From: Bacillota bacterium
Lineage (GTDB): Bacteria > Bacillota > Proteinivoracia > UBA4975
Length of the DNA: 23,877 nt
Assembly (NCBI GenBank): GCA_012727415.1
Contig: JAAYHI010000122.1
Span: 1-23,877, forward strand
Direction of reading: 5' to 3'
The position numbers and the translations under genes are program-made. Below are positions 14,461 to 21,701 of this stretch, in pieces. Within the stretch, counting starts at the first letter, position 1. Every line of letters begins with the position of its first letter. The notes beneath the pieces are model-generated. The model saw only the letters and a program-made list of their open reading frames with translations, searched no databases and was not told where the DNA came from.

Positions 14461-14868
14461 CTAACCTCCCAAAAAAGTAGTGATATTGCCCCACAGCTCT
14501 CCCAAGCGGTCCAGCATTTGCCCGCCAAACTGAAGCCGGGGCATATCCAGGGGGAAGATTTCAAAGAGCAGCCCGAAAAAGTCAATATTAAAGAGGAACA
14601 ATGTCAGGCATGCAGCCACAAGGTAGTGCCAGAAGGGTTTTAGCTTGGCAAGGGTCTTCTCCCCCTTTGCCCGGGCCCTTGCGGCTATCCTTTCCATGGT
14701 CAGGTCAGTGAAATGCGGCGATGGCTCCTGAAGCTCAGCCTGCAGCTGTCTTGTGTAGTCCTGCAGACAGTCATCGCAGGTCTCCAGGGCGTGGAAATAA
14801 TCTTCCCGGTTGGCAACCTCATCCCGGATGAACCGTCCCCAGTCCAAGTCTTTATGGAGCAGACACAT
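14461..14868 (-). CDS. Putative anti-sigma factor (zinc-finger-like N-terminus, one membrane helix)
   Basis: This 135-residue protein is encoded immediately after an ECF sigma gene. Its N-terminal part contains a His-x4-Cys-x2-Cys cluster (HALETCDDC), close to but one residue longer than the HxxxCxxC of zinc-binding anti-sigma (ZAS) domains. A basic linker (RARAKGEKTLAKLK) follows, then a hydrophobic region (FWHYLVAACLTLFLFNIDFFGLLFEIF) and a short outside tail. This is the usual layout of a membrane anti-sigma factor that holds its sigma until an envelope signal arrives. The ATG at 14868 is chosen: AGGAGG is 8 bases upstream, while the GTG at 14877 overlaps that site. It overlaps the sigma gene by 17 bases. 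Confidence 0.75.
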   Translation of the reverse strand: MCLLHKDLDWGRFIRDEVANREDYFHALETCDDCLQDYTRQLQAELQEPSPHFTDLTMERIAARARAKGEKTLAKLKPFWHYLVAACLTLFLFNIDFFGLLFEIFPLDMPRLQFGGQMLDRLGELWGNITTFLGG

Positions 14869-15463
14869 CACCTTCACCTCCTGTTTTCATTTGCCTGAGC
14901 ATTCCTCGAGCCCTGTACAGCCGGGACTCGACGGTCTTCTCCGATACCCCTTCCTTAGCTGCTATCTCCTTGTGGGAGAGCTTATGGAAATAAAAATCAT
15001 ATATTACTTTGCGGTATATGGGAGGCAATTTCAGGACTTCCTCCCGCAGTTGCCACAAAGTTTCCTCTTGGAGGAGCACCTTTTCCGGAGTGGGAGCATT
15101 GCTGGGTATTGCGTCAGTCAGGTCCGCTGCCCCGGGTCGGGCCCTTTCCCGGCGCAGATGGTCCAAAGCCTTATTGACAGCGATGCGCACCAGCCATGTC
15201 GAGAAAGAAGACTGACGACAGAACTTATCCAGGGAGAGAAAGGCCTGGAGAAACGCCTCCTGGGCAATATCCTCCGCCGCTATTGGATCCCGCAAAATAT
15301 TAACCACCGCCGTGTAGACAAGCCTGTTATAGCTTTCCACTAAGGGACGGAAAGCCTGGGTATCTCCTGCAAGTACCTGATCAATTATCTTTTGTTCTTC
15401 AATAGCAACCGCCCCCTTTGCTCCTCTGTCTGTTAGACGGCGGAAAAGTAAAAAACCCTGCAC
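14852..15463 (-). CDS. ECF-type RNA polymerase sigma factor (start uncertain)
   Basis: This sigma-70 family ECF factor has region 2 (AFRPLVESYNRLVYTAVVNILRD, then AEDIAQEAFLQAFLSLDKF and FSTWLVRIAVNKALDHLRR). Region 4 carries the helix-turn-helix LPPIYRKVIYDFYFHKLSHKEIAAKEGVSEKTVESRLYRARGML. It directs polymerase to a small regulon, probably including its own operon. The start is unusual. The only standard in-frame start is GTG at 15463, which has no ribosome site and sits immediately after the argS terminator. The natural N-terminus of the family would be at EEQKIIDQVLAGD, where an ATT codon (15403-15401) lies 8 bases after AAAGGGGG. The coordinates given use the GTG; initiation at 15403 is equally or more likely. 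The downstream order is anti-sigma, TM2-like, LiaF-like. Confidence 0.88.
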   Translation of the reverse strand: MQGFLLFRRLTDRGAKGAVAIEEQKIIDQVLAGDTQAFRPLVESYNRLVYTAVVNILRDPIAAEDIAQEAFLQAFLSLDKFCRQSSFSTWLVRIAVNKALDHLRRERARPGAADLTDAIPSNAPTPEKVLLQEETLWQLREEVLKLPPIYRKVIYDFYFHKLSHKEIAAKEGVSEKTVESRLYRARGMLRQMKTGGEGDVSAP

Positions 15464-15471
15464 GCCGGGAC

Positions 15472-15500
15472 AAAAAGAAAGAAAACGCCTTAACGGCGTT
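15472..15500 (-). terminator. Terminator of argS
   Basis: On the minus strand AACGCC (15500-15495) pairs with GGCGTT (15489-15484) across a 5-base loop, followed by TTTCTTTCTTTTT. It lies just beyond the argS stop. Confidence 0.8.
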
Positions 15501-15502
15501 AA

Positions 15503-17194
15503 TTACATCTCTTCCGGAGCCGCTATGCCCAGCAGGCTGAGGCCGTTGGCCAGGACTTGCCTCACCGCGTCAATGAGCGCCAGGCGCGCCCCGCGGACAT
15601 CGGACTCGGCATTGAGGACAGGACATTGGTGGTAAAAGCGGCTGAATTCCTTGGCCACATCGATGAGATAGCGGGCAACAAAGGAAGGCTTACAGGTCTC
15701 TCCAGCCCGTGCAATAGCTTCAGGGAACTTGCTGAGAACAGACACCAAAGCATATTCATGCTCATTGACCAGGAGGGATAGATTGCACTCAGCTTCCGCC
15801 GGGGCTTTGCGCAGGATGCTGCAAATTCTGGCGTGGGCATATTGAATATAGGGCGCAGTTTCTCCGGAAAAGTCCATCACCTGATCCCAGCTAAAGTCTA
15901 CGTCCTTAATTCTGTCATTGCTTAAATCGCCAAAAATCAGGGCCCCCACTCCTACCTGGCGGGCTACTTCTTCCTGGTCAGGCAAGCAGGGGTTCTTCTC
16001 GGCAATGATCTCCCTGGCCCTGCCTATAGCTTCGCTGAGGACATCGTCCAGGAAAATTAGGCTGCCTTGACGGGTTGACATCTTGCCTCCCTCAAAGCGG
16101 ATCATGCCAAAGGGAATGTGCTGGCATCTTTCCACCCACTGCATTCCCATCTTTTTGAGCACGGCAAAGAGCTGGCGGAAATACAAGGTCTGGTCGACAC
16201 CAACCACATACAGAGCTTTGGCAAATTGCCAGGTGTTATACCGATAAATCGCCGCCGTCAGATCCCGGGTGGCATAAAGGGTGGCGCCGTCCTGCTTGCG
16301 CAATAAACAGGGAGGCATCCCCTCGTCCTCCAGGCTGACAATCCATGCCCCCTGGGATTGTTCCAGCAAGCCTGATTCCTCAACAGCCTTGATGGTATCC
16401 TCCATCATTTCATTGTAAAAACTTTCGCCATGCCAGTAATCAAATTTCACTCCCAGACGAGCATACACCCGCTTTAATTCCGCCAGGCTGATGTCCCGGA
16501 AGTGCTGCCATAATTCGACTGCATGGGGATCTCCGTCTTCCAGCTTTTTAAACCAATTGCGAGCCCCGTCCTCAAGGCCGGGATCCAACTCCGCCTCCCG
16601 GTGAAACCGTACGTACAGTTCATACAGGTGGTTAATGGGGTTCTGGGCCAGCACTGCCTCATCCCCCCAGTGGTGGTAAGCGGTTATGAGCTTGCCAAAT
16701 TGGGTGCCCCAGTCCCCGATGTAATTTATGCCTATGCACTTATACCCCAGGGCTGCGTGAATCTTGTACAGAGAGTTGCCGATGATGGTAGAACGCAAAT
16801 GCCCGATGCCAAAAGGCTTGGCAATATTAGGGGCAGAAAAGTCAATGACCACCGTCCTCCCTTTGCCGACGTCGCTCTTGCCGTACTCCTCCTTCTGCTG
16901 CAGCACTTCTCCCACCGTGTGCTGGGCCAGCCTGGCCTTGTTGAGGAAAAAATTCAGGTAGGGTCCGTTGGCCACCACTTTCTCCAACAAGGGATCGGCG
17001 GGCACCTTTTCTGCCAGCCGGGCAGCAATTAGCCCAGGAGCAGCCTTATGTACTTTCGCCAGTTTAAAGCAGGGGAAAGCATAATTCCCCAATTCAAGAT
17101 TGGGGGGGATTTCGAGATCTTCCTTTATTTGCTCCGGCTCCAGGGGAACGAGGTCTGAAAGCAGCCGGACAATTTGCTCTTGAAATATGTTCAT
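15503..17194 (-). CDS. argS: Arginyl-tRNA synthetase
   Basis: This ~563-residue class I synthetase charges tRNA-Arg with arginine. It has the ArgS-specific N-terminal domain (residues ~1-85, NLELGNYAFPCFKLAK). The nucleotide-binding fold contains SAPNIAKPFGIGHLRST (HIGH-equivalent GIGH at ~129-132, first His replaced by Gly), LYATRDLTAAIYR, the KMSK-type loop GGKMSTRQG (~371-374), and a C-terminal DALR anticodon-binding domain (YIQYAHARICSILRK onward). The SPNIAKPF form belongs to the ArgS subgroup shared with yeast enzymes and a second ArgS of some bacilli. The ATG at 17194 follows GGAAGTGAT; a GTG at 17203 is in frame but less well placed. It is transcribed from a promoter divergent from the ATP-grasp gene. 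Confidence 0.96.
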   Translation of the reverse strand: MNIFQEQIVRLLSDLVPLEPEQIKEDLEIPPNLELGNYAFPCFKLAKVHKAAPGLIAARLAEKVPADPLLEKVVANGPYLNFFLNKARLAQHTVGEVLQQKEEYGKSDVGKGRTVVIDFSAPNIAKPFGIGHLRSTIIGNSLYKIHAALGYKCIGINYIGDWGTQFGKLITAYHHWGDEAVLAQNPINHLYELYVRFHREAELDPGLEDGARNWFKKLEDGDPHAVELWQHFRDISLAELKRVYARLGVKFDYWHGESFYNEMMEDTIKAVEESGLLEQSQGAWIVSLEDEGMPPCLLRKQDGATLYATRDLTAAIYRYNTWQFAKALYVVGVDQTLYFRQLFAVLKKMGMQWVERCQHIPFGMIRFEGGKMSTRQGSLIFLDDVLSEAIGRAREIIAEKNPCLPDQEEVARQVGVGALIFGDLSNDRIKDVDFSWDQVMDFSGETAPYIQYAHARICSILRKAPAEAECNLSLLVNEHEYALVSVLSKFPEAIARAGETCKPSFVARYLIDVAKEFSRFYHQCPVLNAESDVRGARLALIDAVRQVLANGLSLLGIAAPEEM

Positions 17195-17222
17195 TACAAT
17201 CACTTCCAGTGCAGTTTATTTT

Positions 17223-17251
17223 ATTATAGCCAAACCAGGGACTGAGGACAA
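17223..17251 (-). promoter_or_regulatory. Promoter of argS
   Basis: On the minus strand a perfect TATAAT (17223-17228) lies 17 bases from TTGTCC (17246-17251). Confidence 0.6.
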
Positions 17252-17266
17252 CTTCAACAGCAAATA

Positions 17267-17296
17267 TTGGCATATCCTGAAGTATTCTGTTATACT
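17267..17296 (+). promoter_or_regulatory. Promoter of the ATP-grasp gene
   Basis: TTGGCA (17267-17272, 5 of 6) and TATACT (17291-17296, 5 of 6) are 18 bases apart, 33 bases before the gene start and back to back with the argS promoter. Confidence 0.65.
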
Positions 17297-17328
17297 TTTC
17301 TAAGAGTACCGGGAAGGAAGGTAACGGA

Positions 17329-18435
17329 ATGAAGAAGATTGCCAGAGTCCTGAAAAAAATAGTCCCCACCAAGAAGGCAGGTTTCAAATCTCCTTTGCGC
17401 CAGAGTTTGGAAATGCTCTGGCTGGGAGTGTTCTACAGGCTGTCGCCTATAGAGTACAGGTCTTTCGAGTTCGGCAAAAAGGGAATCGGCCAGAGAGAAA
17501 TCCGCTCATATATTCGGGTCTATGATGCAGAAAAGAAATTGCGCCGCACCCTCAATTCCCGGGCCTGGGCCCCTATGCTTACCAACAAGCTTCTGTTTAA
17601 CAGTTACTTCAGCCAAAGGCAAATCCCCGTGGCCAAACTCTACGGCATGTTTCATCCCCAGTTCGGCAGCGACATTGAAGGCAACTCCCTCCGCACCAAA
17701 AAAGACCTGCACAGGTTGATATCGGAAAAGGGCATTGACCAATTCGTCGTCAAACCCCTGGCAGGGAAGACAGGGGTGTCTGTATTAGTCCTGGAGCTGG
17801 TGGAAAAGACCCCCGGGGACTATGTCTTTGAAGACCGGGGAGGCGAAAGATATGACCTGGACCGCCTGGTCAAACACATGTCCCGGAAAGTGGAATTTGG
17901 CCAACAGGGATTTATCATGGAGGCCCGGATCGTCAACCATCCTGACATTGCCAGGCTTAATCCCAGCTCGGTAAATACCTGCCGCCTGGTAACCTTCATG
18001 AATTTCGAAGGAGAAGTGAGCATTATCCTGTCGGTGATCCGCATCGGCGTAAAAGGCAAGAACACCGACAACTGGCATACCGGCGGCCTGGCAGCCGCCA
18101 TTGACCCCGTCACCGGCGTTCTTGGCGAAGGACTTATCCGCCCTGATTTTCCCAACGGCGGCTGGCACTCCAGCCATCCCGACACCGGCGCAGCAATAAA
18201 GGGCGTACAGGTTCCTCACTGGGACCAAATTGTCGACCTTGTTTTAAAAGCTGCCCGCATGACACCCTTTATCCGCACAATTGGCTGGGATGTCGCCTCT
18301 ACTCCCGATGGCCCGGTAATCATCGAGGCAAATTTCAGCTGGGGGCCCATGATGTGCCAGGCCTGCAACAAGGGGCTTTTAACTCCCGAACTCCGCCAGG
18401 AGTTTGCAAAATTTGGCCTGCGCTTCCCCAGTTAA
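17329..18435 (+). CDS. ATP-grasp enzyme, sugar-transfer-associated type (PF14397-like)
   Basis: The 368-residue soluble protein has an ATP-grasp fold. Segments that fit include LTNKLLFNSYFSQRQIPV (substrate side), FVVKPLAGKTGVSVLVLEL (ATP-binding Lys and glycine loop), GFIMEARIVNHPDIARLNPSSVNTCRLVTF, and the metal-binding end TPDGPVIIEANFSWGPMM (Glu-Ala-Asn). The pattern matches the 'sugar-transfer associated ATP-grasp' family, found in polysaccharide clusters and related to alpha-L-glutamate ligases. Such enzymes join a carboxylate to an amine; the substrates here are unknown, and no glycan genes adjoin except nagB. ATG at 17329 with GGAAGGTAACGG upstream. The stop codon overlaps that of the convergent nagB, with no terminator between them. 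Confidence 0.8.
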   Translation: MKKIARVLKKIVPTKKAGFKSPLRQSLEMLWLGVFYRLSPIEYRSFEFGKKGIGQREIRSYIRVYDAEKKLRRTLNSRAWAPMLTNKLLFNSYFSQRQIPVAKLYGMFHPQFGSDIEGNSLRTKKDLHRLISEKGIDQFVVKPLAGKTGVSVLVLELVEKTPGDYVFEDRGGERYDLDRLVKHMSRKVEFGQQGFIMEARIVNHPDIARLNPSSVNTCRLVTFMNFEGEVSIILSVIRIGVKGKNTDNWHTGGLAAAIDPVTGVLGEGLIRPDFPNGGWHSSHPDTGAAIKGVQVPHWDQIVDLVLKAARMTPFIRTIGWDVASTPDGPVIIEANFSWGPMMCQACNKGLLTPELRQEFAKFGLRFPS

Positions 18436-19157
18436 AGCAGAGCAGCTGCCTCCTGATCAATGATTACTGCAGCCTGAGGATGGAGCTGCAGCACCGAGGC
18501 AGGAAGCTCCGGGGTAATGGGACCCCGGATCATTTCATATACAGCTCTTGCCTTGGCCTTGCCGTTAGCCAGCAATATTATTCTGCGAGCAGCCATGATG
18601 CTCTTTATCCCCATACTGAGGGCCTGGCGGGGAACCTGGTCAGGAGAAGCAAAAAAGCGGGAGTTTGCTTCAATTGTCTGCTGGTCCAAGTCCACCAGAT
18701 GGGTGGCGGGCTGAAAGCTGTTGCCAGGTTCATTAAAGCCAATATGTCCGTTGCCGCCAATGCCCAACAACTGCAAATCAATGCCACCGGCCCGGTGGAT
18801 TTTTTCTTCGTATTCCCGGCATTCAGCAGCTGTATCCTGGGCCAGCCCATTGGGGATGTAGGTGTTTTCCGGCAAGATATTAATGTGCTTAAAGAGGTTT
18901 TCCTCCATAAACCAGCGATAGCTGCAGGGATTGTCAGGGGCAACACCGTAATACTCGTCGAGATTAAAAGTCTTGACCCGGCTAAAGTCTATAATTCCCT
19001 CCCGATACAAGGCAACCAGATGCTTATAGGTCCCCACCGGGGTGGAACCAGTAGCCAACCCCAGGACAGAATCGGGCTGGCCGATGACCTGAGCGGCAAT
19101 GATTGTTGCGGCTTGTCTGCTTAAGGTCTCGTAGTCTTTGGCGATAATTACTTCCAT
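18432..19157 (-). CDS. nagB: Glucosamine-6-phosphate deaminase
   Basis: This 241-residue enzyme converts glucosamine-6-phosphate to fructose-6-phosphate and ammonia, linking amino-sugar use to glycolysis. The phosphate loop LATGSTPVGTY (~34-44) and the catalytic base in FNLDEYYG (Asp ~67) are present. GIDLQLLGIGGNGHIGFNEPG carries Asp ~127, His ~138 and Glu ~143. All active-site residues of the short NagB form are present. The length is typical of Bacillus-type enzymes that lack the C-terminal allosteric tail of E. coli NagB. ATG at 19157 with GGAGATGAG upstream. No nagA or nagR is adjacent, so it appears monocistronic. It converges on the ATP-grasp gene with overlapping stops. Confidence 0.95.
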   Translation of the reverse strand: MEVIIAKDYETLSRQAATIIAAQVIGQPDSVLGLATGSTPVGTYKHLVALYREGIIDFSRVKTFNLDEYYGVAPDNPCSYRWFMEENLFKHINILPENTYIPNGLAQDTAAECREYEEKIHRAGGIDLQLLGIGGNGHIGFNEPGNSFQPATHLVDLDQQTIEANSRFFASPDQVPRQALSMGIKSIMAARRIILLANGKAKARAVYEMIRGPITPELPASVLQLHPQAAVIIDQEAAALL

Positions 19158-19242
19158 GCTCTCATCTCCTACATTGTTTTTGCTTCCAGCTCAATTTTAT
19201 GTTATCCCCAGGCCCCATGTAAAGCCTAAACCATTCGAACAG

Positions 19243-19276
19243 AAAAAAATGGCTCCTGCTGAACCAGGAGCCATTT
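19243..19276 (-). terminator. Terminator of the second MATE gene
   Basis: AAATGGCTCCTG (19247-19258) and CAGGAGCCATTT (19265-19276) form a 12-base-pair stem with a 6-base loop. A T run follows on the minus strand to 19243. The gene's TAA (19278-19276) touches the stem. Confidence 0.88.
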
Positions 19277-20679
19277 TATTCTTCAGCAGCCCTGGCCTTT
19301 CCCACGCTGAGCATCCGCTCCCGCCAGGCACCCCTTCTGAAAACCAGAAAAGTTATCAGGGCGCCAAGGGTCCAGGAAACCAGCAGTGAGATAAAGACCG
19401 ACTCCGGCCTCCCCGTGGGATAAAGCTCACTGCGGGTGAGGTAAGCAAGGCCGTAAGCAGTGGGAACCCGCAACAGCACCACTGTAACCAGGGAAATCCA
19501 CATGGGTGTCATGGTGTCTCCTGCTCCCCGCATAACCCCGCCGAGGCTCTGGGTTACGGCAACGGCGATATAGCCTGCTGCCAGGATGCGCAGCATTCGC
19601 ATGCTAAGAGCGACAAGCTCGGGGGTGTCGGTGAAGACATTCATGAGATAGCGGCCAAGGAATAAGAGCAAGACGGTAATGGTTGCAGAAACTGAAACTG
19701 CGATTGATGTCCCCTGTCTGCTCCCCTTCTCCACCCGGTCAAGCCTTCCCGCGCCGATATTCTGTCCGGCAAAGGTGGTCATGGCACTGCCAAAGGAAAA
19801 GTTGGGCATCATGGCAAAGCCGTCCACCCGCATTACAATTACATTGGCAGCAATAACCAGCTCACCAAAACTGTTGGTCAGGGACTGCACCGTAACCATG
19901 GCCAGGGAAAAAATGGCCTGGGTGACCCCCGAGGGCAAACCCAATTTTAAGACAGTCAAGGCGAGCTTTTTTTTCAGTTTGAGCATAGACCAGTTGAGGT
20001 CAAAAATATCCCGCATCCTCATGAGTTTCACCAGGCACAAGAGGGCTGAAATCCCCTGCGCAATTACAGTAGCCAGTGCCACCCCAGGCACACCTAGGCC
20101 AAACTGGGACACGAACAGAATGTCCAGGCCCACATTGAGGCCAGTGGAAATCAACAGGAAGACCAGGGCAGACACTGAATCGCCAAGGCCCCGCAAGATT
20201 CCGGCGAAGATATTGTAGTAAGAAAAGCCGGCAATGCCAAGGAAGAAGATATTCAGGTACCCCTCGCTCCAGTCAATAATTGAAGGCGGTGTATTCAGCA
20301 GCTGCAACAGGGGTCTGCTGACCAAGGGACCGGCGAACATAATAATCGCGGAAGTAATTGCTGTCAAGGTAATACAGTTTCCGATTGTGTGGGATAAGTT
20401 CTCCCGGTCTTTGGCCCCGAAGTATTGAGCCACCAAGATCCCCGCCCCTACTGCCACACCTACAAAAAGCACCAGGAGCAAGTTGAGGATAGGACCTGCA
20501 CTGCCAACTGCTGCCAGGGCATTGTCCCCTATATACCGGCCGACAACAATTGAGTCAGCGGTGTTGTACAGCTGCTGGGCAATGTTGCCGATGAGCATAG
20601 GGATGGCAAATTCCACTATTCTCTTCCAGGGTGTTCCCTGGGTCAAGTCTTTTGCAGCGAATAATCCTTTTATATTCAT
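19276..20679 (-). CDS. MATE-family exporter (second copy, different subgroup)
   Basis: This ~467-residue MATE transporter has about twelve hydrophobic spans. Landmarks are EFAIPMLIGNIAQQLYNTADSIVVGRYIG at the start, GAGILVAQYFGAKD, ILRGLGDSVSALVFLLISTGLNVGLDILF, and in the second half FAGQNIGAGRLDRVEKG and GVMRGAGDTMTPMWISL. It differs clearly from the MepA-like copy at 11598 and resembles the general MATE efflux group of clostridia. It exports drugs or metabolites by ion antiport; the substrate is unknown. The ATG at 20679 follows CAGGAGGGGGAG and is preferred over the TTG at 20721. A single gene. Confidence 0.9.
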   Translation of the reverse strand: MNIKGLFAAKDLTQGTPWKRIVEFAIPMLIGNIAQQLYNTADSIVVGRYIGDNALAAVGSAGPILNLLLVLFVGVAVGAGILVAQYFGAKDRENLSHTIGNCITLTAITSAIIMFAGPLVSRPLLQLLNTPPSIIDWSEGYLNIFFLGIAGFSYYNIFAGILRGLGDSVSALVFLLISTGLNVGLDILFVSQFGLGVPGVALATVIAQGISALLCLVKLMRMRDIFDLNWSMLKLKKKLALTVLKLGLPSGVTQAIFSLAMVTVQSLTNSFGELVIAANVIVMRVDGFAMMPNFSFGSAMTTFAGQNIGAGRLDRVEKGSRQGTSIAVSVSATITVLLLFLGRYLMNVFTDTPELVALSMRMLRILAAGYIAVAVTQSLGGVMRGAGDTMTPMWISLVTVVLLRVPTAYGLAYLTRSELYPTGRPESVFISLLVSWTLGALITFLVFRRGAWRERMLSVGKARAAEE

Positions 20680-20738
20680 CTCCCCCTCCTGGCAAAGAAA
20701 AAAGAAAAGCCCTTTGGCCAATATTATTATTTATATCT

Positions 20739-20767
20739 AGAGTAATCCTCATTCTGTAAACTGTCAA
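20739..20767 (-). promoter_or_regulatory. Candidate promoter of the second MATE gene
   Basis: On the minus strand TTGACA (20762-20767) lies 17 bases from TACTCT (20739-20744). The -35 is perfect and the -10 poor; AT-rich sequence follows. Confidence 0.4.
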
Positions 20768-21047
20768 GGCATTTAGCCACTCCAAATATTCTTCCATCAT
20801 ATGTCTGCCTCATCCCTGGCCTAATTTCTGAGATAGGGTAATGCCCCTGTACCTAAAACCTACCTTCTCTGTTCTCAAATCCATTATTGACTTAAATGCC
20901 TGGTCTGCCATCTATTGGCAGGCTGATTTGTTCATGCCAATTCCAGGGTCAGCACGTTAGCAGGGAAGGGTTGAAGAACTGCTTGACTCAACTCCTATAA
21001 ACGCAAGTTACTGTATATCAACATGGAATTATCGGAATGTCGTCTTT

Positions 21048-21054
21048 TGTCGAA
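21048..21054 (+). promoter_or_regulatory. Spo0A-box match upstream of the secreted-protein gene
   Basis: TGTCGAA, within TTTTGTCGAAATTT, matches the Spo0A-box core exactly. It lies about 150 bases before the start codon and ahead of AT-rich -10-like sequences (TATATG 21090-21095, TAAAAT 21097-21102) that lack a good -35, as expected of activator-dependent promoters. A seven-base site can occur by chance. Confidence 0.4.
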
Positions 21055-21160
21055 ATTTGTGTATCAAATTTTATCGCCTGACAATGCTGTATATGGTAAA
21101 ATTGTAAAAAGCCCGCCTTAAGAAGGAGGGTAGTGAGTTAGGCGAGGTAATTTTCAGGAT

Positions 21161-21196
21161 ATGAAACACATCCCAAAACCGAGTATAACGAGGTGA
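21161..21196 (+). CDS. Possible 11-residue leader peptide
   Basis: An ATG at 21161 after TTCAGGAT opens an 11-codon frame (MKHIPKPSITR). Its TGA stop overlaps the AGGTGA ribosome site of the next gene, so it could couple or attenuate translation of the secreted protein. The evidence is only its position; it may be chance. Confidence 0.2.
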   Translation: MKHIPKPSITR

Positions 21197-21202
21197 AATT
21201 GG

Positions 21203-21640
21203 ATGCGTAACAACCGTAAAAGATTGGGGAGAGTTGTCCTCTTAATAGTCGCACTAGGAATTATTCTTGTTAGCCCCCAAAGTGCCAACGCTGCTACTGT
21301 AAAAACAGTCGTGTATGAGCATTCATTCAAAAGCTTAGTCGGCCTAACTGTATGTCGGCACAAGGCAATCACAACATTTACTTATGATGGACAGAAGCTT
21401 TATAGCTCCCCCCGTGGTATTGATACTGACACTTGGACCGCGTTATTCAACCATGTTGGAAGTCAAAGTGAGCAGTGGGATTGGTACCTCGCACAGCAAT
21501 ATGGTACAGGTCGGTCTAACTCACGTGTGGCATTTGTTTTTGGTGTTCCTACCCCTTGGGGACCCGTTGGCGCAACTACTACTAGTAGAATTTATACCAA
21601 CGTGAATTACAAAGGTTCGACCTCTGCTTGGTCACCATAA
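21203..21640 (+). CDS. Secreted small protein of unknown family (candidate bacteriocin or toxin)
   Basis: This 145-residue protein has a clear Sec signal peptide: a basic start MRNNRKRLGR, the hydrophobic core VVLLIVALGIILV, and a predicted cut after SANA (residue ~30). The mature part (~115 residues) is polar and aromatic-rich, with one Cys (~51), so an intramolecular disulfide is impossible. Its end (YGTGRSNSRVAFVFGVP, then TPWGPVGATTTSRIYTNVNY) is rich in Gly, Thr, Tyr and Trp and lacks charge clusters. I do not recognise a family. The layout, one secreted product followed directly by an ABC ATPase and permease, resembles bacteriocin cassettes such as lactococcin-972-type or sporulation-linked killing factors, but no family motif confirms this. 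ATG at 21203 with AACGAGGTGAAA upstream. Codon use is more AT-rich than in the flanking genes. Confidence 0.7.
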   Translation: MRNNRKRLGRVVLLIVALGIILVSPQSANAATVKTVVYEHSFKSLVGLTVCRHKAITTFTYDGQKLYSSPRGIDTDTWTALFNHVGSQSEQWDWYLAQQYGTGRSNSRVAFVFGVPTPWGPVGATTTSRIYTNVNYKGSTSAWSP

Positions 21641-21648
21641 GATCAAAA

Positions 21649-21675
21649 TTGGGGGCAGATCAATCTGCCCCCCAA
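21649..21675. repeat. Strong intercistronic hairpin between secreted-protein and ABC genes
   Basis: TTGGGGGCAGAT (21649-21660) pairs with ATCTGCCCCCCAA (21663-21675), a GC-rich stem of about 11-12 pairs. On the plus strand it is followed by AAAATATA rather than a T run, so it is more likely an mRNA stabiliser, partial terminator or processing site than a full terminator. Confidence 0.7.
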
Positions 21676-21701
21676 AATATACACAGGGAGCTAAAATATA
21701 T

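Larger units (their letters stand above)
20768..21202. other. Gene-free AT-rich region before the secreted-protein cassette
   Basis: About 435 bases without a convincing gene. It contains a small hairpin CTGCCA-TCTAT-TGGCAG (20905-20921), a Spo0A-box match (21048-21054), AT-rich promoter-like sequence around 21089-21102 and a possible short leader ORF (21161-21196). Base composition shifts to more AT-rich in this region. Confidence 0.5.

Noticed and set aside
18354..19124. Plus-strand open frame of 256 codons
   Set aside because: It is antisense to nagB and overlaps the end of the ATP-grasp gene; no recognisable domains.
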